In this document: one piece after another, positions 50,792-59,015 of the stretch
How the letters are laid out: each line of letters starts with the position of its first letter
Position numbering within the stretch: position 1 is the stretch's first letter
Origin: UBA4416 sp963422675
Lineage (GTDB): Bacteria; Bacteroidota; Bacteroidia; B-17B0; Aurantibacillaceae
Assembly: GCA_963422675.2 (NCBI GenBank)
Contig: CAXVYS010000024.1
Coordinates: 1,054,001-1,118,000 of the forward strand
DNA length: 64,000 nt
Reading direction: 5' to 3'
Position numbers and translations under genes: made by a program
The notes under the pieces: model-generated
Database searches by the model: none
What the model was told of the DNA's origin: nothing
What the model saw: only the letters and a program-made list of their open reading frames with translations

Positions 50792-52356
50792 ATAAGCGAG
50801 CCATATTATATATCAGGGTTAGTACCGATGAACAAACCAACGGTTACAGTCCTGCCGACCAAGAGGAACGTTTGGTAAAATATTGTGAAAAAAACGGTAT
50901 TGAAATCCTTAAAATCTGCAATGAAGATGAAAGCGCAAAGGATTTTGACAGCCGACCCGAATGGCAAAATATTTTAGGCTTTATTAAAAACAATAAAAAC
51001 TTAGTTGATATTATTTTATTTACGAAGTGGGATAGATTTAGCAGAAATATAGCGGAAGCCTATATAACTATAAAGCAACTGAAAAAATACAATGTTGAGC
51101 CACAAGCAATGGAACAACCTTTGGATTTTGGGATTCCCGAAAGTAAAATTATGTTAGCCTTTTATTTATCTGCTCCCGAAGTGGATAACGACCGTAGAGC
51201 TTTAAATACGTTTAACGGGATGCGTAGAGCAAAAAAAGAAGGGCGTTGGATTAGTGCTGCCATAAAAGGCTACAAAATGAAAAGGGATGAACACAATAAA
51301 CCGATTATGGTTTTTGAGGGCGGTTTAAAAGAGCAACTAACCCGTAAAGCGTTTACAGAATTTGCCACAGGCTTATATACTTTAGAGGATTTAAGAAGAC
51401 AATTAAATAAAGAGGGTTTTAAATGTGCTAGAAGTTGTTTTCCTGATATGCTTCGTAATAGAGCGTATATAGGTCAAATATTTTTGCCTGCTTATAAAGA
51501 TGAACCCTCCCAATGGATTAAAGCCTTACATGAGTCTTTAATAGATGAACATACCTTTTATGAAGTACAGGATATTTTAAATGGCAGAAAAAAAGCTTTG
51601 CCCACTAAATATACCACCCAAAGAAAGGAATTACCCTTAAGAGGTTATTTAGTTTGCCCTCAATGTGGTAGAAATCTGACGGGTTCTGCCTCAACTGGCA
51701 GGAATGGTAAGTTTTACTATTACCATTGCAACAAAGGGTGTAAAGAACGTTTAAAGGCTATTGAACAAAATGATTTTTTTCTGCAAATGTTTAAAAAATT
51801 AAGGTTCAATAAAGAGGGCATTGTATTACTTGGCGAAATAATGAAGCAGGAGTTAAAAACGAACTCAAAAACAAGTAAAGCCGAAATACTAAGAGTTAAT
51901 ACAGAAATTGAAAAACAACAAACCCGATTAAAAAATGCAAGGGTTTTGATGTTGGATGGGGAATTTTCAGCAATGGAATACAAGCAAATGAAGATAGAGA
52001 TTGAGGAACAAATAGAGTCCTTAACACGCCAACAGGTTCAATTTAAAACCAACGAGGTAAATTCAGAGGAACAAATAGATTTTTGTGTGGCTTTGCTCTC
52101 AAATATTGACTATTGCTACGATGCAGCGGATATTGAAACCAAACAACAAATAATTGGTTCGGTTTTTCCTGAGAAATTAATTTTTGAAAATAAAAAGTAT
52201 CGAACCGCTAAAATTGAAGATGCTGTAGAACTTCTTTGCCTGACTGGTAAGGATTGGGGTGTAGGTAAAAAAAATAAGCACCCCATTTATGAGGTGCTTA
52301 CCGTTGACGTACCCAGCGCCGGACTCGAACCGGCACGGTTTCCCACAGGTGTTTGA
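50788..52356 (+). CDS. Large serine recombinase (site-specific integrase)
   Basis: The 522-residue protein starts ILYIRVSTDEQTNGYS, the resolvase/invertase catalytic domain with nucleophile Ser12, and has WDRFSRN near residue 80. A recombinase domain follows (about 165-260), then a zinc ribbon (CPQCGRNLTG...YYYHCNKGC, about 289-314) and a coiled coil (about 350-430). The last part, from about residue 495, overlaps the tRNA-Leu terminator and the tRNA gene itself (SAGLEPARFPTGV is antisense tRNA). The C-terminus may therefore be borrowed from the target site. It drives integration and excision of the element carrying the MerR-like and small genes. Confidence 0.88.
   Translation: MNKRAILYIRVSTDEQTNGYSPADQEERLVKYCEKNGIEILKICNEDESAKDFDSRPEWQNILGFIKNNKNLVDIILFTKWDRFSRNIAEAYITIKQLKKYNVEPQAMEQPLDFGIPESKIMLAFYLSAPEVDNDRRALNTFNGMRRAKKEGRWISAAIKGYKMKRDEHNKPIMVFEGGLKEQLTRKAFTEFATGLYTLEDLRRQLNKEGFKCARSCFPDMLRNRAYIGQIFLPAYKDEPSQWIKALHESLIDEHTFYEVQDILNGRKKALPTKYTTQRKELPLRGYLVCPQCGRNLTGSASTGRNGKFYYYHCNKGCKERLKAIEQNDFFLQMFKKLRFNKEGIVLLGEIMKQELKTNSKTSKAEILRVNTEIEKQQTRLKNARVLMLDGEFSAMEYKQMKIEIEEQIESLTRQQVQFKTNEVNSEEQIDFCVALLSNIDYCYDAADIETKQQIIGSVFPEKLIFENKKYRTAKIEDAVELLCLTGKDWGVGKKNKHPIYEVLTVDVPSAGLEPARFPTGV
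52268..52300 (-). terminator. Terminator of tRNA-Leu
   Basis: An 8-bp stem (TAAGCACC, 52275-52282, complement at 52293-52300) with a 10-base loop is followed by eight T on the minus strand. It lies just beyond the tRNA 3' end and inside the recombinase reading frame. Confidence 0.75.
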
Positions 52357-52388
52357 GACCAGCGCGTCTACCATTCCGCCAGCTGGGC
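52310..52388 (-). tRNA. tRNA-Leu (CAA)
   Basis: The minus strand folds as a tRNA with acceptor GCCCAGC/GCTGGGT, D-arm GCG...CGC, anticodon loop CTCAAAC (anticodon CAA, Leu), a medium variable arm typical of class II, and T-arm GCCGG-TTCGAGT-CCGGC. One U-U mismatch sits in the anticodon stem (CTGGT against ACCTG). CCA is not encoded. The recombinase gene ends inside it at 52356, so it is a likely integration target. Confidence 0.9.
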
Positions 52389-52583
52389 ATTTAGTTTTTT
52401 GTGTTGCTTTTCTTTGCAACTTGCCTTCACGTCTTCCTCCCGAACAATCGGGCCAGTAAGGCATTTAATTGCTTTATACTCTGCAATTCTCCTTAATTTT
52501 AAACCTAAATACACCTCTTTAGGCTTAAAAGGGGTTGCAAATGTAAGGAGTTTTTTGAGTTATCAAAAAAAGGAACGAAATTA

Positions 52584-52615
52584 TTGTGTAAAGCCACTAA
52601 AAATTGGTAAATTTG
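52584..52615 (+). promoter_or_regulatory. Promoter of prs
   Basis: TTG (52584-52586), 21 bases, TAAATTTG (52608-52615), a full TAnnTTTG match, 17 bases before the prs ATG. The sequence between the tRNA (52388) and this site shows no gene. Confidence 0.65.
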
Positions 52616-52631
52616 CCTCCCTAATAAAAAA

Positions 52632-53564
52632 ATGGAAACAGAAGTTCAATTATTTTCAGGTTGTGTTACAAAAACACTTTCAGAGCAGATTGCCAAGTCT
52701 TATGGTAAAGATTTAGGAAAAATTTCTCATTACCGTTTCAGTGATGGTGAAATACAAGTGTCTTACGACGAAAGTATCCGTGGACAAAGCGTTTTTGTGA
52801 TCCAGTCAACCATGCCCCCAACAGATAATCTAATGGAGGTATTATTGATGCTGGATGCTGCAAAAAGAGCCTCTGCGAAGCACATTATTGCTGTATTACC
52901 GTATTTTGGTTATGCACGCCAGGATAGAAAAGACCAGCCAAGGGTTGCCATAGGAGCAAAACTGGTAGCGGATATGTTGGCTGTTGCCGGCGCTACACGT
53001 GTTATGACCATGGATCTGCATGCCGATCAAATCCAGGGCTTTTTCGATATTCCGGTAGATCATTTATACGCATCCTCTATTTTCTTACCATATATTCAAA
53101 ACCTTAATTTACCAAACTTAACTATCGCAGCGCCTGATATGGGTGGCAGTAAACGTGCAAACGCTTATGCCAAACATTTAAAAGCTGAGATCGTTATTTG
53201 CTACAAACAACGTACAAAAGCAAATGTGGTAGATCATATGACGGCTATCGGAGACATAGAAGGAAGAAACATTGTACTGGTAGATGATTTGGTAGACACA
53301 GGTGGAACCTTATGTAAAGCAGCCGATATGATGATGGAACGTGGAGCATTAAGCGTAAGAGCGGTTTGTACACATCCCGTATTATCAGGTAAAGCCTACG
53401 AAAATATTCAGAATTCAAAATTAACGGAACTCATCGTAACAGATACAATTCCTTTAAAACAGGAAAGCAGCAAAATAAAAGTAATCAGCGTTGCCGACCT
53501 ATTTGCTAAAGTAATTCATAGCGTACAAAACTATGAGTCTATTAGCAGCAATTTTATTATGTAA
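52632..53564 (+). CDS. prs: Ribose-phosphate pyrophosphokinase (PRPP synthase)
   Basis: The 310-residue enzyme makes PRPP from ribose 5-phosphate and ATP for purine, pyrimidine, histidine and NAD synthesis. The family length and motifs are right: FSDGEIQVSYDESIRGQSVF near the start, the PRPP-synthase signature MDLHADQIQGFF (about residues 126-137), the flexible loop RKDQPR (catalytic Arg/Lys) and the PRPP-binding loop VLVDDLVDTGGTL (about 217-229). It begins a core-gene block with rplY next. A promoter lies just upstream. Confidence 0.96.
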   Translation: METEVQLFSGCVTKTLSEQIAKSYGKDLGKISHYRFSDGEIQVSYDESIRGQSVFVIQSTMPPTDNLMEVLLMLDAAKRASAKHIIAVLPYFGYARQDRKDQPRVAIGAKLVADMLAVAGATRVMTMDLHADQIQGFFDIPVDHLYASSIFLPYIQNLNLPNLTIAAPDMGGSKRANAYAKHLKAEIVICYKQRTKANVVDHMTAIGDIEGRNIVLVDDLVDTGGTLCKAADMMMERGALSVRAVCTHPVLSGKAYENIQNSKLTELIVTDTIPLKQESSKIKVISVADLFAKVIHSVQNYESISSNFIM

Positions 53565-53643
53565 TTACACCCGTATAAATATAAATAACCGGTGAAAATA
53601 AAATGAACGGGCATTTTAAATTCATCACAAAAACAAATAACAA

Positions 53644-54225
53644 ATGAAATCAGTTACATTGAGCGGTTCGTTACGTGCGAACGTAGGAAAAGTAAACGCT
53701 AAAGCAATCAGAGAAAAAGGAAATGTACCATGTGTAATTTACGGTGGAACAGAACAAATTCACTTTGAAGCAGATATCCGTGCTTTCAAACCGGTGATCT
53801 TCACTCCAAATGCACACATCGTAGAAATTAATTTAGATGGTAAAGTTTACAAAACTGTATTGCAGGAAGCACAATACCACAAAATTAATGACAAATTAAT
53901 TCATGCGGATTTTTTAGAAATCATCGAAGGAAAACCGGTAACAGCTAACATTCCAGTAGTGTTAACAGGCCAGTCTGAAGGTGTTAAAAAAGGTGGTAAA
54001 TTAGTATTAAAATTACGTAAGTTAAAAGCTCGCGGTATTGCAGCTACATTACCTGATTCTATCGAATTAAATATCGATAAATTAGATATCGGTGGAAGTA
54101 TTTCTGTTGGTGATATCAACCTGGAAGGTGTTACTTTATTAAACGCTAAAAACGTATCAGTAGTTGCAGTTCAAACTACACGTGCGGTTGCTGCAGAAAC
54201 AAATGCTGCTCCGGCTAAGAAATAA
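53644..54225 (+). CDS. rplY: 50S ribosomal protein L25 (general stress protein Ctc type)
   Basis: The 193-residue protein is the long, Ctc-type form of L25: an N-terminal 5S-rRNA-binding domain (VTLSGSLRANVGKVNAKAIREKGNVPCVIYGG) and a C-terminal TL5-type beta domain (IPVVLTGQSEGVKKGGKLVLKLRKLKARG; LPDSIELNIDKLDIGGSI). It ends in an Ala/Lys tail. It follows prs by 79 bases, as in many genomes, and has its own terminator. Confidence 0.95.
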   Translation: MKSVTLSGSLRANVGKVNAKAIREKGNVPCVIYGGTEQIHFEADIRAFKPVIFTPNAHIVEINLDGKVYKTVLQEAQYHKINDKLIHADFLEIIEGKPVTANIPVVLTGQSEGVKKGGKLVLKLRKLKARGIAATLPDSIELNIDKLDIGGSISVGDINLEGVTLLNAKNVSVVAVQTTRAVAAETNAAPAKK

Positions 54226-54240
54226 TTTTTTATCCCATAA

Positions 54241-54277
54241 AAAAAGCTCCTTCATGTATATGAAGGAGCTTTTTTGT
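54241..54277. terminator. Terminator after rplY
   Basis: A 15-bp perfect stem (AAAAAGCTCCTTCAT, 54241-54255, with its complement from 54260) and a 4-base loop, followed by T residues. The A-run on the other side lets it also stop minus-strand transcripts from the gene at 54328. Confidence 0.88.
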
Positions 54278-54327
54278 TTTATACGGTTTCCTGCTCAACA
54301 ACCACCTGGCGGCCGGCACCGGTTTTT

Positions 54328-54933
54328 TTAATTTAAAATAAACTTCGATTGTAGTTCAGCTTCCGTTCTAATTAAATGAATAAATAATTTGATTTTGGCT
54401 TTTAAAAGACTTTCCTTTTCCGTCAGTGTTTCGGCTTTTAAGAGCTCATATTTTTCTAAAGAGGAAATATCCAGTAAGCGGGCAATGCTATATACATTCG
54501 CATTATCAAAAGCATCTTCCTGCACGGTATTTTGTTGCGATAGCCACATGTAATCTTTAATTAAATCCTGTAGTATCGCTGAAGCTTTTACATTAACGTC
54601 TTCTTCATAATGAATCATACCTGCGCCATACAGCTTAGGGCTCAATACCGAAGAAAATTCAATCATTTTAAAAACTTTTACCCCTTCAATCATAATATCC
54701 AACTCGCCATTATCATATTTTTTAATAATGTGGTTGATTTTTACTTCGATACCATAATCGCCTACTGATTTTTGATGAACAAAAGGGATCCCAAAATGCG
54801 CTTCATTTAAAATACAGTCAGATACTAATTGTTTGTAACGCTCCTCATAAATGTGAAGTGTCTTTGTTTCTCCGGGCAATAATACCATATTCAGCGGGAA
54901 CATGGGTATGGTGAGTTGTTGTTGTGTTGCCAT
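54328..54933 (-). CDS. Lon-N-domain (LON substrate-binding) protein
   Basis: The 201-residue protein is a single LON N-terminal domain: LTIPMFPLNMVLLPGETKTLHIYEERYK at the start, then FGIPFVHQKSVGDYG and a helical C-terminal part (LLKAETLTEKESLLKAKIKLF). It lacks the Lon ATPase and protease domains. Such short proteins probably bind unfolded substrates. A -7-like TAACTTTG is seen upstream on the minus strand (54982-54975). It is convergent with rplY. Confidence 0.9.
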   Translation of the reverse strand: MATQQQLTIPMFPLNMVLLPGETKTLHIYEERYKQLVSDCILNEAHFGIPFVHQKSVGDYGIEVKINHIIKKYDNGELDIMIEGVKVFKMIEFSSVLSPKLYGAGMIHYEEDVNVKASAILQDLIKDYMWLSQQNTVQEDAFDNANVYSIARLLDISSLEKYELLKAETLTEKESLLKAKIKLFIHLIRTEAELQSKFILN

Positions 54934-55147
54934 TGTTATTCAGTTTAATGGTTCTAACTCGGGGGATTCTACCTCAAAGTTACAAATATCGTGCATAAAA
55001 TATACCGCCAATTGATTGAAACTGCTTACTCAATTAGTGAATGTACTCACTCAGCGAAATAACAGGTTTTATTTCGTAAAAAAATATAAACGGTAATTTT
55101 TCGACGTTTTTTTAGTGTATTTTTAATCTTGTTTTAAAATTAACTTA

Positions 55148-56824
55148 ATGAAAAAGTACATCATTATTTTTTGTATTTGTGTCAGTGCCGCATTTACATT
55201 TAGTTTTTCCCAGGATTATTTTGAGGTTTCTAAAAACCTCGACATATTTAATACATTATACCGTGAATTAAATATCGCTTATGTTGATGAAACAAAGCCG
55301 GGATTATTAATGAAAACAGGTATTGAAGCTATGCTCGCATCTTTGGATCCTTACACGAATTACTATACCGAAAATGATATTGAAGATTACAGGTACCTTA
55401 CCACCGGCGAATATGGAGGCATAGGAGCCCTGATACAGGATGTAAACAATAAAATAACCGTTACCGAACCTTACGAAAATTTTTCTGCCTTTAAAGCAGG
55501 CTTACGGGCAGGCGATGAAATAACAGAAGTAAACGGCATCGACGTTTCTAAAAAAAGAACCGATGAGATTACGACCATGCTTAAAGGCCAGGCAGGAACC
55601 CCCATTAAATTAAAAATCATTCACCTCGGGCAAACTACTCCTATGGAAGTAAGTTTAATGAGAGAAGAAATAAAAATTAAAGCCGTTCCTTATTCCAATA
55701 TGCTCAATAGCGAAGTGGGATACATTAAATTAACCAGCTTTACCGATAATTGCTCGGGAGAAGTAAAAGACGCATTCTTAAAATTAAAAGAAAAAAACTG
55801 TAAAGCCCTCATTTTCGATTTGAGAGGAAATCCAGGAGGCTTGCTTCAGGAAGCAGTAAACATTGTCAATATTTTTGTAAACAAAGGTAACGAAGTAGTT
55901 TTTACCAAAGGGAAAGTGAAAGACTGGGATAAGCAATACCTGTCGGTAAACAATGCACTGGATACTCAAATTCCCTTAGTGGTTTTGGTAGATAATAATT
56001 CTGCCTCCGCTTCCGAAATCGTTTCGGGTGCCTTACAGGATTTAGACAGGGCGGTTATTATAGGCCAGCGGTCTTACGGAAAAGGCCTCGTACAGCAAAC
56101 GCGCGATTTAACTTATAACGCTAAATTAAAAGTAACCGTTGCAAAATATTACATTCCAAGTGGCCGTTGCATCCAGGCGTTGGATTACACGCACAAAGAT
56201 GAAGAAGGCAGAGTAGAAAAAGTGCCCGATTCATTAATTACAGCCTTTAAAACAAAGAACGGACGTATTGTGTATGATGGCGCAGGAATTTTACCTGATC
56301 AAAAAACGGAATCTTTAAAATACAGTAACATTTTGATCACCCTTTTAAATAAGAATCATATTTTTAATTACGTAAATAAATATATTCTTGCACACCCTCA
56401 ACAGGTAAAAGCAGAAAACTTTAGCTTGCCGGATGCTGATTACAATGAGTTTGTGGCCTTTATGAAAGATAAAGATTACAAATACATTACTCAAAGTGAT
56501 TTTGCGTTGGAAGAATTAAAAGAAGATGCTACTAAAGAAAAGTATTACGAAAGTATTCAAACAGAATACGAAGCACTACTCAACAAAATGAATTCCAATA
56601 AAAAAGATGATTTAATGCGTTTTAAAGCGGAGATCAAACAATTTATTGAAGAAGAGATCGCCTCACGGTTTGAATTCCAGAAAGGAAGAATAGAAACCTC
56701 CTTAAAATATGATAAAGATGTGGCCGAAGCTAAAAAGTTGCTTGCTGATCCTAAAAAAATGACATCTATTCTCACAACTATTGAAAAACCTGTTAAACCC
56801 TTCAATACGAATAAACGATTCTAG
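55148..56824 (+). CDS. C-terminal processing S41 protease (CtpA/Prc type)
   Basis: The 558-residue protein has a signal peptide (IIIFCICVSAAFTFSFSQ) and the CtpA layout: an N-terminal helical domain with SLDPYTNYYTENDIEDY, PDZ (GGIGALIQDV...FKAGLRAGDEITEVNGIDV, about residues 86-140) and the protease core. The core has VGYIKLTSFTDN, LIFDLRGNPGG, NSASASEIVSGAL (catalytic Ser) and QRSYGKGLVQ (catalytic Lys). A C-terminal helical extension follows. It trims C-termini of periplasmic proteins. It stands alone upstream of the THX gene and is intact. Confidence 0.93.
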   Translation: MKKYIIIFCICVSAAFTFSFSQDYFEVSKNLDIFNTLYRELNIAYVDETKPGLLMKTGIEAMLASLDPYTNYYTENDIEDYRYLTTGEYGGIGALIQDVNNKITVTEPYENFSAFKAGLRAGDEITEVNGIDVSKKRTDEITTMLKGQAGTPIKLKIIHLGQTTPMEVSLMREEIKIKAVPYSNMLNSEVGYIKLTSFTDNCSGEVKDAFLKLKEKNCKALIFDLRGNPGGLLQEAVNIVNIFVNKGNEVVFTKGKVKDWDKQYLSVNNALDTQIPLVVLVDNNSASASEIVSGALQDLDRAVIIGQRSYGKGLVQQTRDLTYNAKLKVTVAKYYIPSGRCIQALDYTHKDEEGRVEKVPDSLITAFKTKNGRIVYDGAGILPDQKTESLKYSNILITLLNKNHIFNYVNKYILAHPQQVKAENFSLPDADYNEFVAFMKDKDYKYITQSDFALEELKEDATKEKYYESIQTEYEALLNKMNSNKKDDLMRFKAEIKQFIEEEIASRFEFQKGRIETSLKYDKDVAEAKKLLADPKKMTSILTTIEKPVKPFNTNKRF

Positions 56825-56833
56825 TTATTTTTA

Positions 56834-56864
56834 TTTGAAGATTTGATAAAATAAGCTACTTTTG
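56834..56864 (+). promoter_or_regulatory. Promoter of the THX gene
   Basis: TTTG (56834-56837), 19 bases, TACTTTTG (56857-56864), an exact match to the Bacteroidota consensus, 26 bases before the ATG at 56891. Confidence 0.75.
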
Positions 56865-56890
56865 GGCAAATTAATTTAAAATACATTACT

Positions 56891-57049
56891 ATGGGAAAAG
56901 GCGACCAAAAATCAAGACGTGGCAAAATACAAGTAGGTTCATTTGGAAACCTTCGTCCACGTAAAAAAAACAAAGTAGCAACTGCAACTACTGCTACAGA
57001 AACAAAAGCAGCACCAAAAAAAGCAGCTACTAAAAAAGCAGCAAAATAA
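56891..57049 (+). CDS. 30S ribosomal protein THX
   Basis: This short gene encodes 52 residues. It begins MGKGDQKSRRGKIQVGSFGN, the signature of the THX family (GKGDxKxxRGKIxxGSxG), followed by LRPRKKNK and an Ala/Lys/Thr tail (PKKAATKKAAK). THX is a very basic peptide that sits at the top of the 30S subunit head. It has its own near-consensus promoter and a terminator 9 bases after the stop, so it is an independent unit. The long basic tail is longer than in Thermus. Confidence 0.92.
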   Translation: MGKGDQKSRRGKIQVGSFGNLRPRKKNKVATATTATETKAAPKKAATKKAAK

Positions 57050-57057
57050 TTTAAAAG

Positions 57058-57082
57058 AACCGCCTTTAAAGCGGTTTTTTTA
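57058..57082 (+). terminator. Terminator of the THX gene
   Basis: The stem AACCGC (57058-57063) pairs with GCGGTT (57071-57076) around a 7-base loop, followed by a T run. Confidence 0.75.
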
Positions 57083-57138
57083 TTTTTATAAAAGATCAAA
57101 ACGCACCGCTAACTTCTAAATAAATAGTAACTTTGCGC

Positions 57139-58281
57139 GTGACTTATTTTCAACCCGATAAACTAAAAATTGGCATACTCGGTGGAGGCCAATTGGGGCG
57201 CATGATGATCCAAAGCGCCATTAATTATAACCTTTACATCTGTTGTCTCGATCCTGATGCTAACGCACCCTGTAAGGCTATTGCCAACGAATTTACCAAA
57301 GGCAGTTTAACCGACTACGATACCGTATATAAATTTGGTAAAGACAAAGACATTATCACGATTGAAATTGAAAACGTGAATGTAGAAGCTTTAAAAGCCT
57401 TACAAAAAGAGGGCAAAAAAGTATTTCCTCAGCCCGAAGTGATTGAAATTATAAAAGATAAAGGCTTGCAGAAAATGTTCTATCAACGTAACGATATTCC
57501 GAGCCCTGATTTCTTTTTAGTAGAAAATAAAACACAAATAGAAAAATACAGGGATTTTTTCCCTTTCTTTCAAAAGCTCCGTACCGGTGGCTACGATGGT
57601 AAAGGCGTTGTAAAGCTCGGGCATCCCAATAAAATTGACCATGCTTTTGAAGCTCCCAGTGTATTGGAGCGCCTGGTAGATTTTGATAAAGAAATATCAG
57701 TAATCGTTACACGTAATGAAAGCGGGGAAATAAAATGTTTTCCGGCAGTAGAATGTGAATTTAATCCTGAAGCCAATTTAGTAGAGTTTTTATTTTCTCC
57801 GGCCAATATTAAAAAATCAATTGATAAACAGGCTACAGAAATTGCCGTAAAAATAGCAGAGAAATTAAATATTGTTGGGATACTGGCTGTTGAATTATTT
57901 GTAACCAAAGATGGTAAAGTGCTGGTAAACGAAGTGGCGCCAAGGCCTCACAACAGTGGGCATCAAACCATTGAAGCCAATATGACCTCCCAGTTCGAAC
58001 AGCATTTACGCGCTATTTTAAATTTACCTTTAGGTGATACGGCTATTATTAAACCTTCTGTGATGATCAATTTGCTGGGAGAAAAAAACTATGAAGGTCC
58101 TGCAAAATATGAAGGTTTATTGGACGCTATAAAATATAAAGGTGTATACGTTCATTTGTACGGTAAAACAACCACAAAGCCATTTCGTAAAATGGGACAT
58201 ATTACCGTTTTAGATGATGATTTAAACCTCGCCAAGAAAAAAGCGGTTACTATAAAAGATATCGTAAAAGTCATTTCTTAA
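57139..58281 (+). CDS. purK: N5-carboxyaminoimidazole ribonucleotide synthase
   Basis: The 380-residue ATP-grasp enzyme converts AIR, bicarbonate and ATP to N5-CAIR in purine synthesis. The N-terminal loop LKIGILGGGQLGRMM, the YDGKGVV segment and the metal site VNEVAPRPHNSGH are all present. I start it at GTG 57139. A TTG at 57133 is in frame but falls inside the -7 element TAACTTTG (57128-57135), so it cannot be transcribed as a start. The promoter is so close that the mRNA would have almost no leader. The next gene is purE, 38 bases on. Confidence 0.92.
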   Translation: MTYFQPDKLKIGILGGGQLGRMMIQSAINYNLYICCLDPDANAPCKAIANEFTKGSLTDYDTVYKFGKDKDIITIEIENVNVEALKALQKEGKKVFPQPEVIEIIKDKGLQKMFYQRNDIPSPDFFLVENKTQIEKYRDFFPFFQKLRTGGYDGKGVVKLGHPNKIDHAFEAPSVLERLVDFDKEISVIVTRNESGEIKCFPAVECEFNPEANLVEFLFSPANIKKSIDKQATEIAVKIAEKLNIVGILAVELFVTKDGKVLVNEVAPRPHNSGHQTIEANMTSQFEQHLRAILNLPLGDTAIIKPSVMINLLGEKNYEGPAKYEGLLDAIKYKGVYVHLYGKTTTKPFRKMGHITVLDDDLNLAKKKAVTIKDIVKVIS

Positions 58282-58319
58282 TAAAACTCAATACATCAAT
58301 AACTTTTTAATTTAAACAT

Positions 58320-58799
58320 ATGGTAGGTATTATAATGGGAAGCAGTAGTGATTTGAACATCATGAAAGACGCAGCAGATTTTTTAAAAAAACTGAATATT
58401 CCACATGAAGTAACGATTGTTTCGGCACACCGCACCCCTGAACGGATGTTTGAGTATGCAAAAAATGCACATGCCAATGGATTAAAAGTAATTATTGCCG
58501 GAGCAGGTGGAGCAGCTCACTTACCGGGTATGGTAGCGTCTTTAACGGCATTACCTGTTATTGGAGTTCCTGTAAAATCAAGCAATTCCATTGATGGCTG
58601 GGATTCTTTATTATCTATTGTACAAATGCCTAACGGCGTTCCTGTAGCAACTGTAGCTGTAAATGCTGCGCAAAACGCGGGAATTTTAGCGGCACAAATT
58701 TTAGGCTGCCAGGATAAAGTGATCTACGATAAACTTATCTTATTTAAAGAAGAGCTCAAAGAAAAAGTGATGAAAAGCTTAACTGAGATTAAATCTTAG
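58320..58799 (+). CDS. purE: N5-carboxyaminoimidazole ribonucleotide mutase
   Basis: The 159-residue enzyme rearranges N5-CAIR to CAIR. It has the conserved MGSSSDLNIMKDAADFL, HEVTIVSAHRTPERMFEYA and AGAGGAAHLPGMVASLTALPVIGVPV segments with the active-site Ser/Asp/His. It follows purK at 38 bases as an operon partner supplying its substrate. The normal octameric class I form and length are seen. Confidence 0.96.
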   Translation: MVGIIMGSSSDLNIMKDAADFLKKLNIPHEVTIVSAHRTPERMFEYAKNAHANGLKVIIAGAGGAAHLPGMVASLTALPVIGVPVKSSNSIDGWDSLLSIVQMPNGVPVATVAVNAAQNAGILAAQILGCQDKVIYDKLILFKEELKEKVMKSLTEIKS

Positions 58800-58809
58800 T
58801 TGTTCTATT

Positions 58810-58936
58810 CCCCTCTATTAAGAGGGGCTAGGGGTGTGTTGTTCTGTAGGATTAACTATTTGTCAGCTTGTCGCAACATATCCTAACCGTATAACTGCTC
58901 ATCGCGGTTTATTCTGTTCCCCCCTCCGGAGGAGGG
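58810..58936. repeat. Two G/C-run hairpins after purE
   Basis: CCCCTCT...AGAGGGG (58810-58827) and CCCTCC...GGAGGG (58922-58936) are short hairpins of the kind scattered between Bacteroidota genes. They may end purE transcription. Otherwise the 58800-59015 gap holds nothing I can support. Confidence 0.5.
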
Positions 58937-59015
58937 AGAGGAGTAATTCTATCTTGTAAATTATTTCATAAAAGATAGCAAGAACCCTTTTTAATGTTCT
59001 TTAATCAGTAGAGAT

